A stretch of DNA of 64,000 bases, taken from contig NZ_VHKL01000001.1 of the NCBI RefSeq assembly GCF_007474605.1, positions 1 to 64,000 of the forward strand. Direction: 5' to 3'. The DNA comes from Rhodoligotrophos appendicifer. GTDB taxonomy: Bacteria > Pseudomonadota > Alphaproteobacteria > Rhizobiales > Im1. Within the stretch, counting starts at the first letter, position 1. The number at the start of each line of letters is the position of its first letter. The notes below the pieces were generated by a model. It worked only from the letters and a program-made list of their open reading frames with translations, was not told where the DNA came from and ran no database searches. The position numbers were made by a program, and so were the translations under genes. Shown here one piece after another: positions 1 to 8,345 of this stretch.

Positions 1-214
1 CGGCGGGCGCAGCGGGTGCCGCAGGGACGGGCGCAGCGGGCGCGGCGGGCGCAGGCTCGGCAGGGGCCGGCGCGGCGGGGGCGGGAGCCGTTGACGCGGG
101 TGCGGGCTTCGGAGGATCGAAATAGCCGCTCGGCCGCAATGCGACCCAGGAAAATCCTGCGATAGCCAGAATTGCGACCACGATCAGCAGGTAGCCCCAC
201 GATTTGGTGGACAT
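1..214 (-). CDS. N-terminus of an Ala/Pro-rich membrane-anchored protein (cut by window edge)
   Basis: Reading leftward from an ATG at 214, the visible 71 codons begin MSTKSWGYLLIVVAILAIAG, giving one hydrophobic segment at about residues 6-27. After RPSGYFDPPKP the chain becomes an almost pure Ala/Pro tract with occasional Glu, Val and Gly. The ATG is preceded by AAAGGA at a good distance. The architecture (short cytoplasmic tip, one membrane anchor, extended Pro/Ala stalk) suits an envelope protein whose functional domain lies beyond the window. The Ala/Pro stretch is also what makes the first 110 bases so repetitive. No function can be assigned from what is visible. Confidence 0.6.
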   Translation of the reverse strand, partial: MSTKSWGYLLIVVAILAIAGFSWVALRPSGYFDPPKPAPASTAPAPAAPAPAEPAPAAPAAPVPAAPAAPA

Positions 215-365
215 AGCGTTTCCTTTCTTCTTGGCTTTATGGGAGTCATCTTTGCATGGAAGTATCGATCACAGATTAACGTTCCGGGCACCTCCGCTCT
301 TGGCACGACCCTTTCACGGCCGGGCGCCCCGCGCCTTGCGCGACGTTGCTGTCGGGGAGCATTCG

Positions 366-1241
366 TCAGGAACCCTGGAAGGTCGCGAGCGCCGTCAAAG
401 TTCGGTCGCGCCCCTCCACGTCTCCGTCGGCATGGACCGGCTGAATGCAGACGTGATCGGCGCCTGCCTCCAGATGCGCTCTCAATCCCTGGGCGATCTG
501 CGCCGGCTCCCCCCAAAGCACCATCGCATCGAGGAACCTGTCGGAGCCGCCATCCGCGAGATCGGCTTCCGTAAAGCCGATCCGCAGCCAGTTGTTGCGA
601 TAGTTCGGCAGCGTCATGTAGCGCGCCAGCTCGTGCCGGGCGAGGCCCCGCGCGACTGTGGCATCCGTTTCCAGGCACACCTTCTGCTCCACGGCGAGCA
701 GCTTGCCGGGTCCCAGGATGGCCCGCGCGGTCCTCGTATGCTCTGGCGTCACATTGTACGGAACGGCGCCGGCTGAACGCTCCCCCGCCAGCTTCAGCAT
801 CATCGGCCCCAGCGCCGCGATCACCAGGGGCCATTCCGCCGTATCCCGTCGATCGTCATACACGCCGTCGAGATAGCGGCGCATCGCGGCGACCGGCTTT
901 TCATAGACATGACCGCGAACCCCCTCGACCAAGGGCACGTGACTGACGCCGAGGCCAAGGATGAAGCGGTCGTCATAGAGGCGCGACAAGGTCCGCAAGC
1001 CGCGCCGGGAGGTGAAAGGGTCGCGCGCATAGATGTTGGCGATGGAGCTGCCGATGATCAATTTCTTGGTATTCGCCAGCATGAAGCTGGCAATGGAGAG
1101 GGACTCGTATCCGAGCGCTTCCGGATACCAGAGGGCCGAATAGCCGAGGTCTTCAACCCGGCCCAGCAACTGTCTGATTTCGGCTTCGTCCAGCCGGTCG
1201 ATCGAATACCAGACCCCGACTCTTCCCAATGTCCTCATCAT
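366..1241 (-). CDS. LLM-class flavin-dependent oxidoreductase
   Basis: A 291-residue luciferase-like (TIM-barrel) oxidoreductase. It opens MMRTLGRVGVWYSIDRLDEA and has the early segment of the LLM family (LGYSALWYPEALGYESLSIA), then the middle motif with GSSIANIYARDPF and LGLGVSHVPLV and a C-terminal half typical of the F420/FMN-dependent subgroup. Such enzymes use reduced flavin or F420 on small organic substrates; the cofactor cannot be decided here. I start at the ATG at 1241 because GGAG lies six bases upstream; the open frame continues further upstream but looks non-coding. It stands alone, divergent from the flippase gene. Confidence 0.85.
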   Translation of the reverse strand: MMRTLGRVGVWYSIDRLDEAEIRQLLGRVEDLGYSALWYPEALGYESLSIASFMLANTKKLIIGSSIANIYARDPFTSRRGLRTLSRLYDDRFILGLGVSHVPLVEGVRGHVYEKPVAAMRRYLDGVYDDRRDTAEWPLVIAALGPMMLKLAGERSAGAVPYNVTPEHTRTARAILGPGKLLAVEQKVCLETDATVARGLARHELARYMTLPNYRNNWLRIGFTEADLADGGSDRFLDAMVLWGEPAQIAQGLRAHLEAGADHVCIQPVHADGDVEGRDRTLTALATFQGS

Positions 1242-1469
1242 GCGAACTCCTGAACCAGCTGCCTGGATGACGCGCCCTGACCGCGCACGGTCTGTTGACG
1301 CTGACTTATAGAGCCGAACGCGCAGCAAGCCAGCGCCGATCTGACCTCCCGTCTCCGTGTTGAACACCCCTCGCCTCCTGAGCCCCCACCGGCCTGGATT
1401 TTGCTTCGGCGAGGTGCCGGTCCCCTCCACCACGGGGCGGCATATCGTTGGCAGACACGATCAGGTGAC

Positions 1470-2903
1470 ATGCGGACCCTGTTGGACACCGCCTTGAAGC
1501 GACTGGCCCTGGGCCGCATCCTCGATCCGAGCGCAGTGCTCGGCGGCGCATTTCGCGTGCTTGTCATCCGGGTGATAGGCGCTGCCCTGGCCTATTTGGC
1601 GATGGTGATGCTGATCAGGTGGATGGGCGTCGCCGAATTCGGCATCTACAGCTACGTCCTCTCCTGGGCGACCATAGTGGCACTCCTCTTGCCCCTCGGC
1701 CTGAATGCGGGCGTTTTGCGGTTCATTCCGGAATACCAGGAGCGTCGCTTTATGGGACGCCTGAAGGGGGTGATCTCCCGATCGCGTCTGATCGTGACCC
1801 TGGTGAGCACTTTGGGCGCCGGGATCCTGTTGCTGGGGGTCATAGGCTTCAGGGACAGTCTTCCCTCCGCCTTCGTCATGCCGCTGATCGTGAGCCTCGC
1901 CTGCATCCCGGTCTTTGCTCTCATGGACCTCCACGAATCCTTTGCGCGCGCCTTCGGCTGGCCGGCGCTGGCTTACGGGCCACCTTACGTTCTCCAACCG
2001 CTGATCGTGCTGATGGCCGCGGGCGCCTTCGTCTTCCTGGGACACCGCCTCGACGCTGCCTTTGCGATGGCCATCATGATGGCCGCCTCCGCCCTCTGCC
2101 TGGCTTGGCAGATGGTCTCGGTGCAAGCCGGGATCAGGGAGCGGCTTCGCGGCGTGAAGATCCGCTTCCACACGCGCTATTGGATGGCCATCTCCGTTCC
2201 GATGCTGTTGATGGAGGCCTTTCGGGCGCTCCTGGAGCACACGGACATCATCATGCTCGGCTCCTTCGCCGAGCCTGAGACGGTCGCCGCCTATGTCGCA
2301 TCGGTCAGGACGGCGGGCCTGCTGGGCTTCGTTTTCTTCGCCATCGCCGCCATGGCCGTCCCGAAGATCCCCGAAGCGCATTTCGCTGGTGGTCGGAAGG
2401 CCTTGCAGAAGCTCGTCTCCACCATCGTCGCCATGATCTTCCTTCCCTCGCTTTTGCTCGGCGTCGCCCTCCTTGTCTTCGGCCCATGGATATTGACGGT
2501 CTTCTCCCCTGATTTCGCATCCGCCTATCCGGCCATGGCCATTGTCATCTGTGGCTACTTATTCCGCGCCGCCACCGGGCCGGTGGAATACATGCTCAAT
2601 CTCACGGGGCATCAGAGGGAGTGCATCTGGGCCTATGTCGCGGCGTGCGTCTTCAACATCGCCGCCAACCTCGCCCTCATTCCCAGCTTTGGCCTGATGG
2701 GAGCGGCCCTTGCAACAGCCTCTTCCACGATCCTGATCCAGGCTTGGTTGGGGTTCAAAGTCTGGCGGCACCTGGGCGTCATACCCTTCGTCATGCCGTT
2801 TCTCCTGCGGCGTGATCCGCGCAGTCCGATGTCGGACGCCTTAGCGTCTGACGCCGACGCGACCATCCAAACCGAATTGGCAAGATTATGCTCGAAGCAC
2901 TAA
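1470..2903 (+). CDS. Polysaccharide flippase (Wzx/MOP superfamily)
   Basis: A 477-residue polytopic protein with a dozen or more hydrophobic segments and the MATE-like repeat architecture of the MOP flippase superfamily. The N-terminal segment reads VIGAALAYLAMVMLIRWMGV followed by GIYSYVLSW, the usual first two helices of lipid-linked oligosaccharide translocases. It would flip undecaprenyl-linked sugar units across the inner membrane. The ATG at 1470 is the family-like start; an in-frame start at 1401 is possible, and the ribosome-binding site at 1470 is weak. Its 3' end overlaps the acyltransferase gene by 16 bases, so the two are probably translated together. No glycosyltransferase lies nearby. 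Confidence 0.85.
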   Translation: MRTLLDTALKRLALGRILDPSAVLGGAFRVLVIRVIGAALAYLAMVMLIRWMGVAEFGIYSYVLSWATIVALLLPLGLNAGVLRFIPEYQERRFMGRLKGVISRSRLIVTLVSTLGAGILLLGVIGFRDSLPSAFVMPLIVSLACIPVFALMDLHESFARAFGWPALAYGPPYVLQPLIVLMAAGAFVFLGHRLDAAFAMAIMMAASALCLAWQMVSVQAGIRERLRGVKIRFHTRYWMAISVPMLLMEAFRALLEHTDIIMLGSFAEPETVAAYVASVRTAGLLGFVFFAIAAMAVPKIPEAHFAGGRKALQKLVSTIVAMIFLPSLLLGVALLVFGPWILTVFSPDFASAYPAMAIVICGYLFRAATGPVEYMLNLTGHQRECIWAYVAACVFNIAANLALIPSFGLMGAALATASSTILIQAWLGFKVWRHLGVIPFVMPFLLRRDPRSPMSDALASDADATIQTELARLCSKH

Positions 2904-4138
2904 CCGCGCTGCAGGCTTTTGAGATTCTCGGGCCTCTTTTCCCCACGGTCAGGTGGTTCTGGCGACGCCGGCTATCGACTTCTGTCGCAGCTCGATGCTC
3001 AGCAGAGGCAAGCCGCAAGGAAGAGCGGCCCGCCGAGCGCCGACACCCTACGACCTCCGCGCCCAGCAACCCGTTCTTCGAACCCTGGGCTCTGGACCCC
3101 GCAATGGCCTGGCTCGGGCGGGGGGAGGCCGACATGGCCTTGATCGGTGGCGAGGAACAGCCCTTGGGCGTGTTGCCGTTGTCGCCTCTCATCACGGCTC
3201 CGGTCCCGGTCTACGCCTTGACTTCCGTTTGGCGGCATCGCCACTGCTTCGAGTCCACGCCAATTATTCGAGAGGGGGAGGAAGCGAAGTTCCTGGCGGC
3301 TCTGTTCCGCGATCTCCGCCGCAATGGGGTCAAGCTGTTCCACTGGCCCTCATTGGCGCTCGATACGGCCTTTGCAGAGGAACTTCTGCAACATGTGCGC
3401 CGCAACGGCTTCGCCTGCCAGGTCATCCAGCGCGTTGATCGACCTCTGCTGATTGCGGAGGATCAATGTCCCGACACCTTCATGTCCTCCGTGCTGTCAA
3501 AGAAGCGCCTGCGGGAGCTGCGCCGCTGCAGGCGCCGTCTGGATGAGTTGGGCCAAGTCCGTTTTCGTGTCTTTGAAGGCGTCCACGATGCTGGCGAATG
3601 GTGCCAGGATTTTCTGGCGCTGGAGGCCTCGGGCTGGAAGGGAGCGAGCGGCACCGGGACCGCCTTGTCCTGTCGGCCAGAGGATCGCGCCTACTTCGAG
3701 GCCCTCGCCTCCGGCAGTGCCGCGCGCGGCGCAGCATTGGTCCATAGCCTCGAACTGGATGGCCGACCGGTCGCGATGACGGTCAATTACCGTGACGGGG
3801 GTCGGGTTTGGGCCTTCAAGACGGCTTATGACGACCGCCTTGCGCATCTGTCGCCGGGAGTGCTGGTGGAGATCGAAGGAACGCGTGCAGCCCTTCGTGA
3901 TCCGAACATAGCCTGGATCGACGCCTGTACGGACGGCAATCCGGGCCTGATGAACGAGTTGTGGCCGGACCGTCGGCCCGTGGTGGATCTCTTGATCGCC
4001 ACGTCGTCCACATCCAACGCCCTGGTCCGCCCGGTGACGAAGATCATCCGGTCCATTCGCAGGCTGCGATCCGGCGCAGGCGAACTCCGCCGCAGGATGC
4101 GCAGGCGGGGTCACCGGTCGCGCGGCGGCCCGACCTGA
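2888..4138 (+). CDS. GNAT-fold acyltransferase, CelD/BcsL-like
   Basis: A 416-residue protein related to the BioF2-like/CelD acetyltransferases associated with exopolysaccharide or cellulose loci. Visible family traits are the N-terminal PFFEPWALDPAMAW segment, a Lys/Arg-rich block (LSKKRLRELRRCRRRLDELG), the central GWKGASGTGTAL segment and the C-terminal GNAT core with FKTAYDD, LSPGVLVEIE and ACTDGNPGLMNELW. The extreme C-terminus is Arg-rich. It begins inside the last codons of the flippase gene (16-base overlap). Together they suggest transfer of an acyl group to a lipid-linked sugar followed by export, but the acceptor is unknown. Confidence 0.8.
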   Translation: MLEALTALQAFEILGPLFPTVRWFWRRRLSTSVAARCSAEASRKEERPAERRHPTTSAPSNPFFEPWALDPAMAWLGRGEADMALIGGEEQPLGVLPLSPLITAPVPVYALTSVWRHRHCFESTPIIREGEEAKFLAALFRDLRRNGVKLFHWPSLALDTAFAEELLQHVRRNGFACQVIQRVDRPLLIAEDQCPDTFMSSVLSKKRLRELRRCRRRLDELGQVRFRVFEGVHDAGEWCQDFLALEASGWKGASGTGTALSCRPEDRAYFEALASGSAARGAALVHSLELDGRPVAMTVNYRDGGRVWAFKTAYDDRLAHLSPGVLVEIEGTRAALRDPNIAWIDACTDGNPGLMNELWPDRRPVVDLLIATSSTSNALVRPVTKIIRSIRRLRSGAGELRRRMRRRGHRSRGGPT

Positions 4139-4185
4139 CCGAGACAAGCGCAGGTCAGCCTCTCTCCCCGGTGATCCGGGCGAGA

Positions 4186-4845
4186 TTACAAACGTCGTTC
4201 CGCGATCATATGCCAGTGCCAGGACCCCGGCACGGAATGGACCCGATCCTCCAGGGAAAGCAGCTCGAAGCCGTCGAAGAACTCCACCAGCTCTTTCGCG
4301 TCGCAATAGAGATGCGGATGGACCTTGTCGTCGTCGTCGTCGGCCTTCACGAACGTGCTCGGCGCGATCTCTGTGCCCTGTCCGTAATTGGCGTTTCGCT
4401 TTGACAGCATCGTCCCCTGATAGACGCCTCCCGGCCGCAGGACGCGCTTGATCTCGGCGATCGTCTCGCGGACGACGGTCTCGTCCCCATGATAGATGAC
4501 GTTGAAGGCAAGGACGTAATCGAAGTGGGCATCCGGAAACGGCAGTTGTGTCATGGGAGCGTGATAGGTTTTGACGTCGAGAGTGGCATGTGTTGCCACG
4601 CGTCGAAGTTCGTCGAGTCCCGCACCGGCCATGTCCACGGCGGATACGTCCAGGCCCATTCTTGCGAACTCCAGGGAATGTCGGCCGACCCCGCATCCAA
4701 GGTAGAGAGCGCGCACGGAGCCCTGCGCCTGCAGGAGTCGCTGCGCGCAGGCCACCACATCCTGCTCCGGTGTGAGCCAGTCGTGCCGCCCTTCGGCATT
4801 GCTCCAGCGGTCGTTCCACGCGAGATGAGCGGTATCTGTCGTCAT
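4186..4845 (-). CDS. Class I SAM-dependent methyltransferase
   Basis: A 219-residue methyltransferase with a complete Rossmann signature: motif I VRALYLGCGVGRHSLEFA at about residues 40-57, an acidic motif II (DVSAVDMAGAGLDELR), and the motif IV-like DYVLAFNVIYHGDE followed by EIKRVLRPGGVYQGTML. The GCGVGRHS loop and RVLRPGG post-motif place it in the Methyltransf_11/25 group of small-molecule methyltransferases. A run of five aspartates (KADDDDDK) precedes the C-terminal strand. The substrate is unknown. I take the ATG at 4845 (MTTDTAHLAWNDRW). It lies 107 bases downstream of the acyl-CoA ligase gene on the same strand. Confidence 0.85.
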   Translation of the reverse strand: MTTDTAHLAWNDRWSNAEGRHDWLTPEQDVVACAQRLLQAQGSVRALYLGCGVGRHSLEFARMGLDVSAVDMAGAGLDELRRVATHATLDVKTYHAPMTQLPFPDAHFDYVLAFNVIYHGDETVVRETIAEIKRVLRPGGVYQGTMLSKRNANYGQGTEIAPSTFVKADDDDDKVHPHLYCDAKELVEFFDGFELLSLEDRVHSVPGSWHWHMIAERRL

Positions 4846-4952
4846 ATGCCCTGGACCTGATCGGTAAGCTGTGGACCCGTCGCCCGGACCGTGACCGAGG
4901 CGAGGCCGAAAGTCACGAACTGTCGTCGAGAAAAGGCCCACCCGAGGCGATC

Positions 4953-6581
4953 CTATTTCTTCAGCGTGATGCCTGCACTTTCCCGGTCCCACGTGGCAGA
5001 CGTTCGGCCCGCCTCCCTCAAAATGTGCTTCTTCACCTTTCCCGTGGGCGTCTTGGGCAGCTCTGCCGCGAATTCGAGAAACCGCGGGATCATGAAATGC
5101 GGCATCCTTGGCTCGGCGAAGCGGATGAGATCCTCAGGTGAAAGCGTCTCCTGCGGCTTGAGCACGATCGCCGCCATCACCTCATGTTCGGTATGGATGG
5201 AGGAGACGGGAAAGACGGCGCATTCGGCGATGGCAGGATGCTGGCACAGAAGTCCCTCGACCTCCATGGAGGAGATGTTCTCGCCGCGGCGTCGGATGGT
5301 GTCCTGGATCCGATCCACGAAATAGAAAGTGCCCGCCTCGTCATACCGGCCCGCATCCCCGCTGTGCAGCCACAAATTGCGCCACATCTTGACGGTCTGC
5401 GCCGGCTGGTTCCAGTAGCCGAGCATCGTGATCCAGGGCTGCTTCGGGCGCACCAGGATCTCTCCCAACGTCCCCGGCGGCACCGGCATGTCGTTCTCGT
5501 CCGCGACCATCACGTCGAACCGGTCATGTCTGATCTTGCCGACATTCTGACTGTCCGCGACGTGCCGTGCGAGGGGCATGGAGAGCGGCGCATTGACTTC
5601 CGTCGATCCATAGGCCGAAGCGATCCTCACGTCGAAGCGCTCGGCGAACTCCCCCACATCCGGCAGCAGCGGACACATCAGCACCTTGCCCAGGGGATTG
5701 TCCGCATCCTCCGGCAAGGGTGGTTGACGCTGCAGGAAATTGGCCATGGCGCCGAGCAGGTACGTCGCCGTGACCTTGAACCGGCGCACGTCGTCCCAGA
5801 ATTTCCGCGCGCTGAACTGGCGCGGCAGGGCGGCCGTGGCACCGAAAAGGGCGGCACCGAAGATCACCCCCCATTTGCCCGCCACATGGAACAGCGGCAG
5901 ACCCGCTGTATAATAGACGTCCTGGTCGTGGATCTCCAGGACCCCGGCACAGCCCGCCGCATATTCGAAGGCATGGGCATGAGACACCATCACTCCCTTG
6001 GAGCCTCCCGTCGTCCCCGACGTATACATGATCGACATCACCTGCGATTCCGGCGGCAGGCCGCCGGCCTCGGCCTCGTCCCCGGAAATCAGGCTCTCGA
6101 ACGCAGCCACCCTCAGGCCCTGCACGTCCCGGAAGGCTGACACCGCGTCCTCGCCCTCGACGGTGAACGCATAGACCTGCTGCAGGCTTTGCAACCGGTC
6201 GCGGATATCCACGAGCCGTTCCGCGAATCCCGCGCCGATAATCGCCGATTTTGCCCCGCAATCGTTCATGATGTGGGCCAGGAACTCGCCGCGATAGGCG
6301 GTATTCACCGGCACCTCTATGATGCCGAGCTTTGCGCAGGCGATCCAGATGGCGATCTGCTCGGCCGAATCCGGCATCATGACGAGCAGGGTATCGCCCG
6401 GCTGCACGCCGGCATTCACGAGACCATGGGCCAATCGGTTCGACAGGGTCTCCATCGCCGCATAGCTCATATCGCCGGCATCCGAACGGAGCCAGGCTTT
6501 ATCAGGATGCGCCCGGCAGGCCTCGCGCAACACATGTACGATCGTTCGCTCGCCCATAGCGAAGGACGTCATCGCCACCAC
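4953..6581 (-). CDS. Acyl-CoA synthetase (AMP-forming), CaiC-like
   Basis: A 542-residue ANL-superfamily ligase that adenylates a carboxylic acid and transfers it to CoA. The P-loop-like motif is YTSGTTGGSKGV at about residue 192; the adenylate motif region reads SAYGSTEVN; the hinge is DRIQDTIRRRGENISS; and the catalytic Lys is in TPTGKVKKH near the C-terminus. The likely start is GTG at 6581 (or 6578), preceded by a purine-rich GAGAGGGA; an ATG three codons on is the alternative. The gene is divergent from an enoyl-CoA hydratase gene and an adjacent TetR regulator, suggesting a small acyl-CoA pathway. Confidence 0.88.
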   Translation of the reverse strand: MVAMTSFAMGERTIVHVLREACRAHPDKAWLRSDAGDMSYAAMETLSNRLAHGLVNAGVQPGDTLLVMMPDSAEQIAIWIACAKLGIIEVPVNTAYRGEFLAHIMNDCGAKSAIIGAGFAERLVDIRDRLQSLQQVYAFTVEGEDAVSAFRDVQGLRVAAFESLISGDEAEAGGLPPESQVMSIMYTSGTTGGSKGVMVSHAHAFEYAAGCAGVLEIHDQDVYYTAGLPLFHVAGKWGVIFGAALFGATAALPRQFSARKFWDDVRRFKVTATYLLGAMANFLQRQPPLPEDADNPLGKVLMCPLLPDVGEFAERFDVRIASAYGSTEVNAPLSMPLARHVADSQNVGKIRHDRFDVMVADENDMPVPPGTLGEILVRPKQPWITMLGYWNQPAQTVKMWRNLWLHSGDAGRYDEAGTFYFVDRIQDTIRRRGENISSMEVEGLLCQHPAIAECAVFPVSSIHTEHEVMAAIVLKPQETLSPEDLIRFAEPRMPHFMIPRFLEFAAELPKTPTGKVKKHILREAGRTSATWDRESAGITLKK

Positions 6582-6703
6582 CAGTCCCTCTCCCCCATAA
6601 CGCCGGCTCGGACTGCCAAGCCCGCCTTGCTTTCTTTTCGACTGCTCAGTAGGTTATCCGACCATATGGACGGTTTCCACAAAAAGTGGCGCAGGGAGGC
6701 AAC

Positions 6704-7507
6704 ATGAAGTCACCGATCAGGGTCGAGAAATCAGGGCATATCGCGTGGATGTATCTGGATCGGCCTGAAAAGCTGAATGCCATGACCATCGACACCTGGG
6801 CCCTGATGGGTGACTTGCTCCGCGAGCTGAATGCGGATTTGGAAATCCGGGTCCTGGTCATCGCCGGAGAGGGACGCGCCTTCCTGGCGGGCCACGATGT
6901 CGGCGAGATTAAGGAGCATTCGGAGCATATCAGCTCCGGTCAGATCGGCGCCAGCCAGCTGCGGGAGTGGCAGAAGAAGCTGCAGGACACCACGCGCCTC
7001 ATCCGGCTGGTCCGTTTCCCCGTGATCGCCGCCGTGCAAGGTTATGCGGTCGGTGCGGGCTGTGAGCTGGTCTTCGCCTGCGATCTCGTCGTCGCCGAGC
7101 GTGCGGCGAAATTCGGCTTCCCCGAGGTGAATATCGGCGCCACCATCACCAACGGCGGGACCTTCTTTATGCCGCGGAAGGTGGGCTTGGCCAAGGCCCG
7201 CGAGCTCGCCTATACGGGTGAGTTCATCGACGGCGAGGAGGCTCACCGAATCGGTCTGGTGAATCGCCTGGCTGCGGAGGGCGAGGTTCGCGCCGAGGCC
7301 GCCAAGCTGGCCCAGCAGATCGCCAGCCGTGCCCCGATCGCAGTCCAGGCGCACAAGGTCATGCTCGACAGGGGCATGGAGGCCTCACTTGAGGTCATGC
7401 TGCATTTCGAAACCGAGTGCATGATCCAGTCCAACCTGTCGAAGGACAGCCTGGAGGGCACCTCCGCTTGGCTTGAGAAGCGGCAGCCGAATTTCACGGG
7501 CACATGA
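6704..7507 (+). CDS. Enoyl-CoA hydratase/isomerase family protein
   Basis: A 267-residue crotonase-fold protein. The oxyanion-hole segments are visible as GRAFLAGHDVGEI (first) and AAVQGYAVGAGCELVFACD (second), and FPEVNIGATITNGGTFFMPR follows. The second Glu position of hydratases, where FPEVNIG precedes the usual P/G-rich loop, retains E, but the following residues differ from classical hydratases, so isomerase or hydrolase activity is possible. The start at 6704 is fixed by GGGAGG five bases upstream. It is divergent from the acyl-CoA ligase gene and is followed 34 bases later by a TetR regulator. Confidence 0.88.
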   Translation: MKSPIRVEKSGHIAWMYLDRPEKLNAMTIDTWALMGDLLRELNADLEIRVLVIAGEGRAFLAGHDVGEIKEHSEHISSGQIGASQLREWQKKLQDTTRLIRLVRFPVIAAVQGYAVGAGCELVFACDLVVAERAAKFGFPEVNIGATITNGGTFFMPRKVGLAKARELAYTGEFIDGEEAHRIGLVNRLAAEGEVRAEAAKLAQQIASRAPIAVQAHKVMLDRGMEASLEVMLHFETECMIQSNLSKDSLEGTSAWLEKRQPNFTGT

Positions 7508-7541
7508 CGCGCGCGACACATGCGCCTGTGCTGGCCGGCTG

Positions 7542-8285
7542 ATGCCGGACCGCAAGGACAGCATCGCCCTCACCGAATCTCGCAACAAGGCGCTTCACGG
7601 AGAACGTGGACGCCAGCGCGGCAATGTCGATCGCGAGCGTCTCCTCGACGTCGCCTCCGTGTTGTTTGCGGAAAAGGGCTACCGGGCAACGTCCTTGGAC
7701 GATGTCGGCAGCGCCTTGGGCATGAGCAAATCGAGCCTCTACCACTACGTCGCGTCCAAGGACGAGATCCTGATCGGACTCTATGATCGGCTTTACGAGC
7801 TGGTCGAGGCCCGCATCCAGGAGATCACCGCGGAGGACCTGCCTCCCGACGAGAAGCTTCGCAAGATGGCCGCCGCCTACATCGATCTCATCACCACCCA
7901 TGTCGATATCTTCGCCATGGCGTGGCGCAACGAGCACGAGCTCTCCCCTCGCAACCGGCTGTCCATCCGGCGCCGGCATCGGCGCATGGAGCGGGTGTTC
8001 GAAGCGGTCATCGTCGACGGTCAGCGACAGGGCCTGCTGGCGGAGCTGAACCCCCGCCTCATGGAACTGGCCATGTTCGGCATGATCATGTTCATCCAAT
8101 ACTGGTACAGAAACGCGAAGATCCCGCGTGAGGAGATCGCCGCGGATTTTCTGTCCCTCCTCGAATCGGGCTGGAGGCTCGGTGCCCGCCGAGGCATCCC
8201 CGCTGCATCGAAGAAGCCCTTCGAAGGCGTGGACCGAGCGCTCACTCTGCTTCAGCAGGAGCTGAACAACCTGAAAATGGCGTGA
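7542..8285 (+). CDS. TetR/AcrR family transcriptional regulator
   Basis: A 247-residue regulator. After about 25 polar residues comes a typical TetR helix-turn-helix: RLLDVASVLFAEKGYRATSL, then DDVGSALGMSKSSLYHYVASKDEIL. The C-terminal ligand domain contains EHELSPRNRLSIRRRHRRME, like TetR_C regulators that sense acyl-CoAs (AcrR/FadR-like), an inference only. It follows the enoyl-CoA hydratase gene, so acyl-CoA control of 4.9-8.3 kb is plausible. The start at 7542 lacks a strong ribosome-binding site; upstream in-frame sequence exists. Confidence 0.85.
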   Translation: MPDRKDSIALTESRNKALHGERGRQRGNVDRERLLDVASVLFAEKGYRATSLDDVGSALGMSKSSLYHYVASKDEILIGLYDRLYELVEARIQEITAEDLPPDEKLRKMAAAYIDLITTHVDIFAMAWRNEHELSPRNRLSIRRRHRRMERVFEAVIVDGQRQGLLAELNPRLMELAMFGMIMFIQYWYRNAKIPREEIAADFLSLLESGWRLGARRGIPAASKKPFEGVDRALTLLQQELNNLKMA

Positions 8286-8298
8286 GCAGCTCACCCCA

Positions 8299-8340
8299 AT
8301 CCTCATCCTGAGGTGCCTGCGCAGCAGGCCTCGAAGGACC
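8299..8340. repeat. REP-like palindromic intergenic repeat
   Basis: Between the convergent TetR and yghU genes lies CCTCATCCTGAGGTGCC followed by TGCGCAGCAGGCCTCGAAGG. The core GCCTGC/GCAGGC forms a hairpin around GCA. The bordering CTCATCCTGAGG and TCGAAGGA words are those of a palindromic repeat that I know to be abundant between genes of Hyphomicrobiales. It may also help terminate both genes. Confidence 0.6.
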
Positions 8341-8345
8341 CTCGC

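Noticed and set aside
1-110. GC-rich tandem-like triplet repeat at the left edge
   Set aside because: It is the Ala/Pro-coding part of the truncated membrane protein gene, not a separate repeat element.
1461-2381. Long antisense open frame opposite the flippase gene
   Set aside because: Composition is rich in His, Gln, Asp and Gly with no fold or motif, as expected for the complement of high-GC coding sequence.
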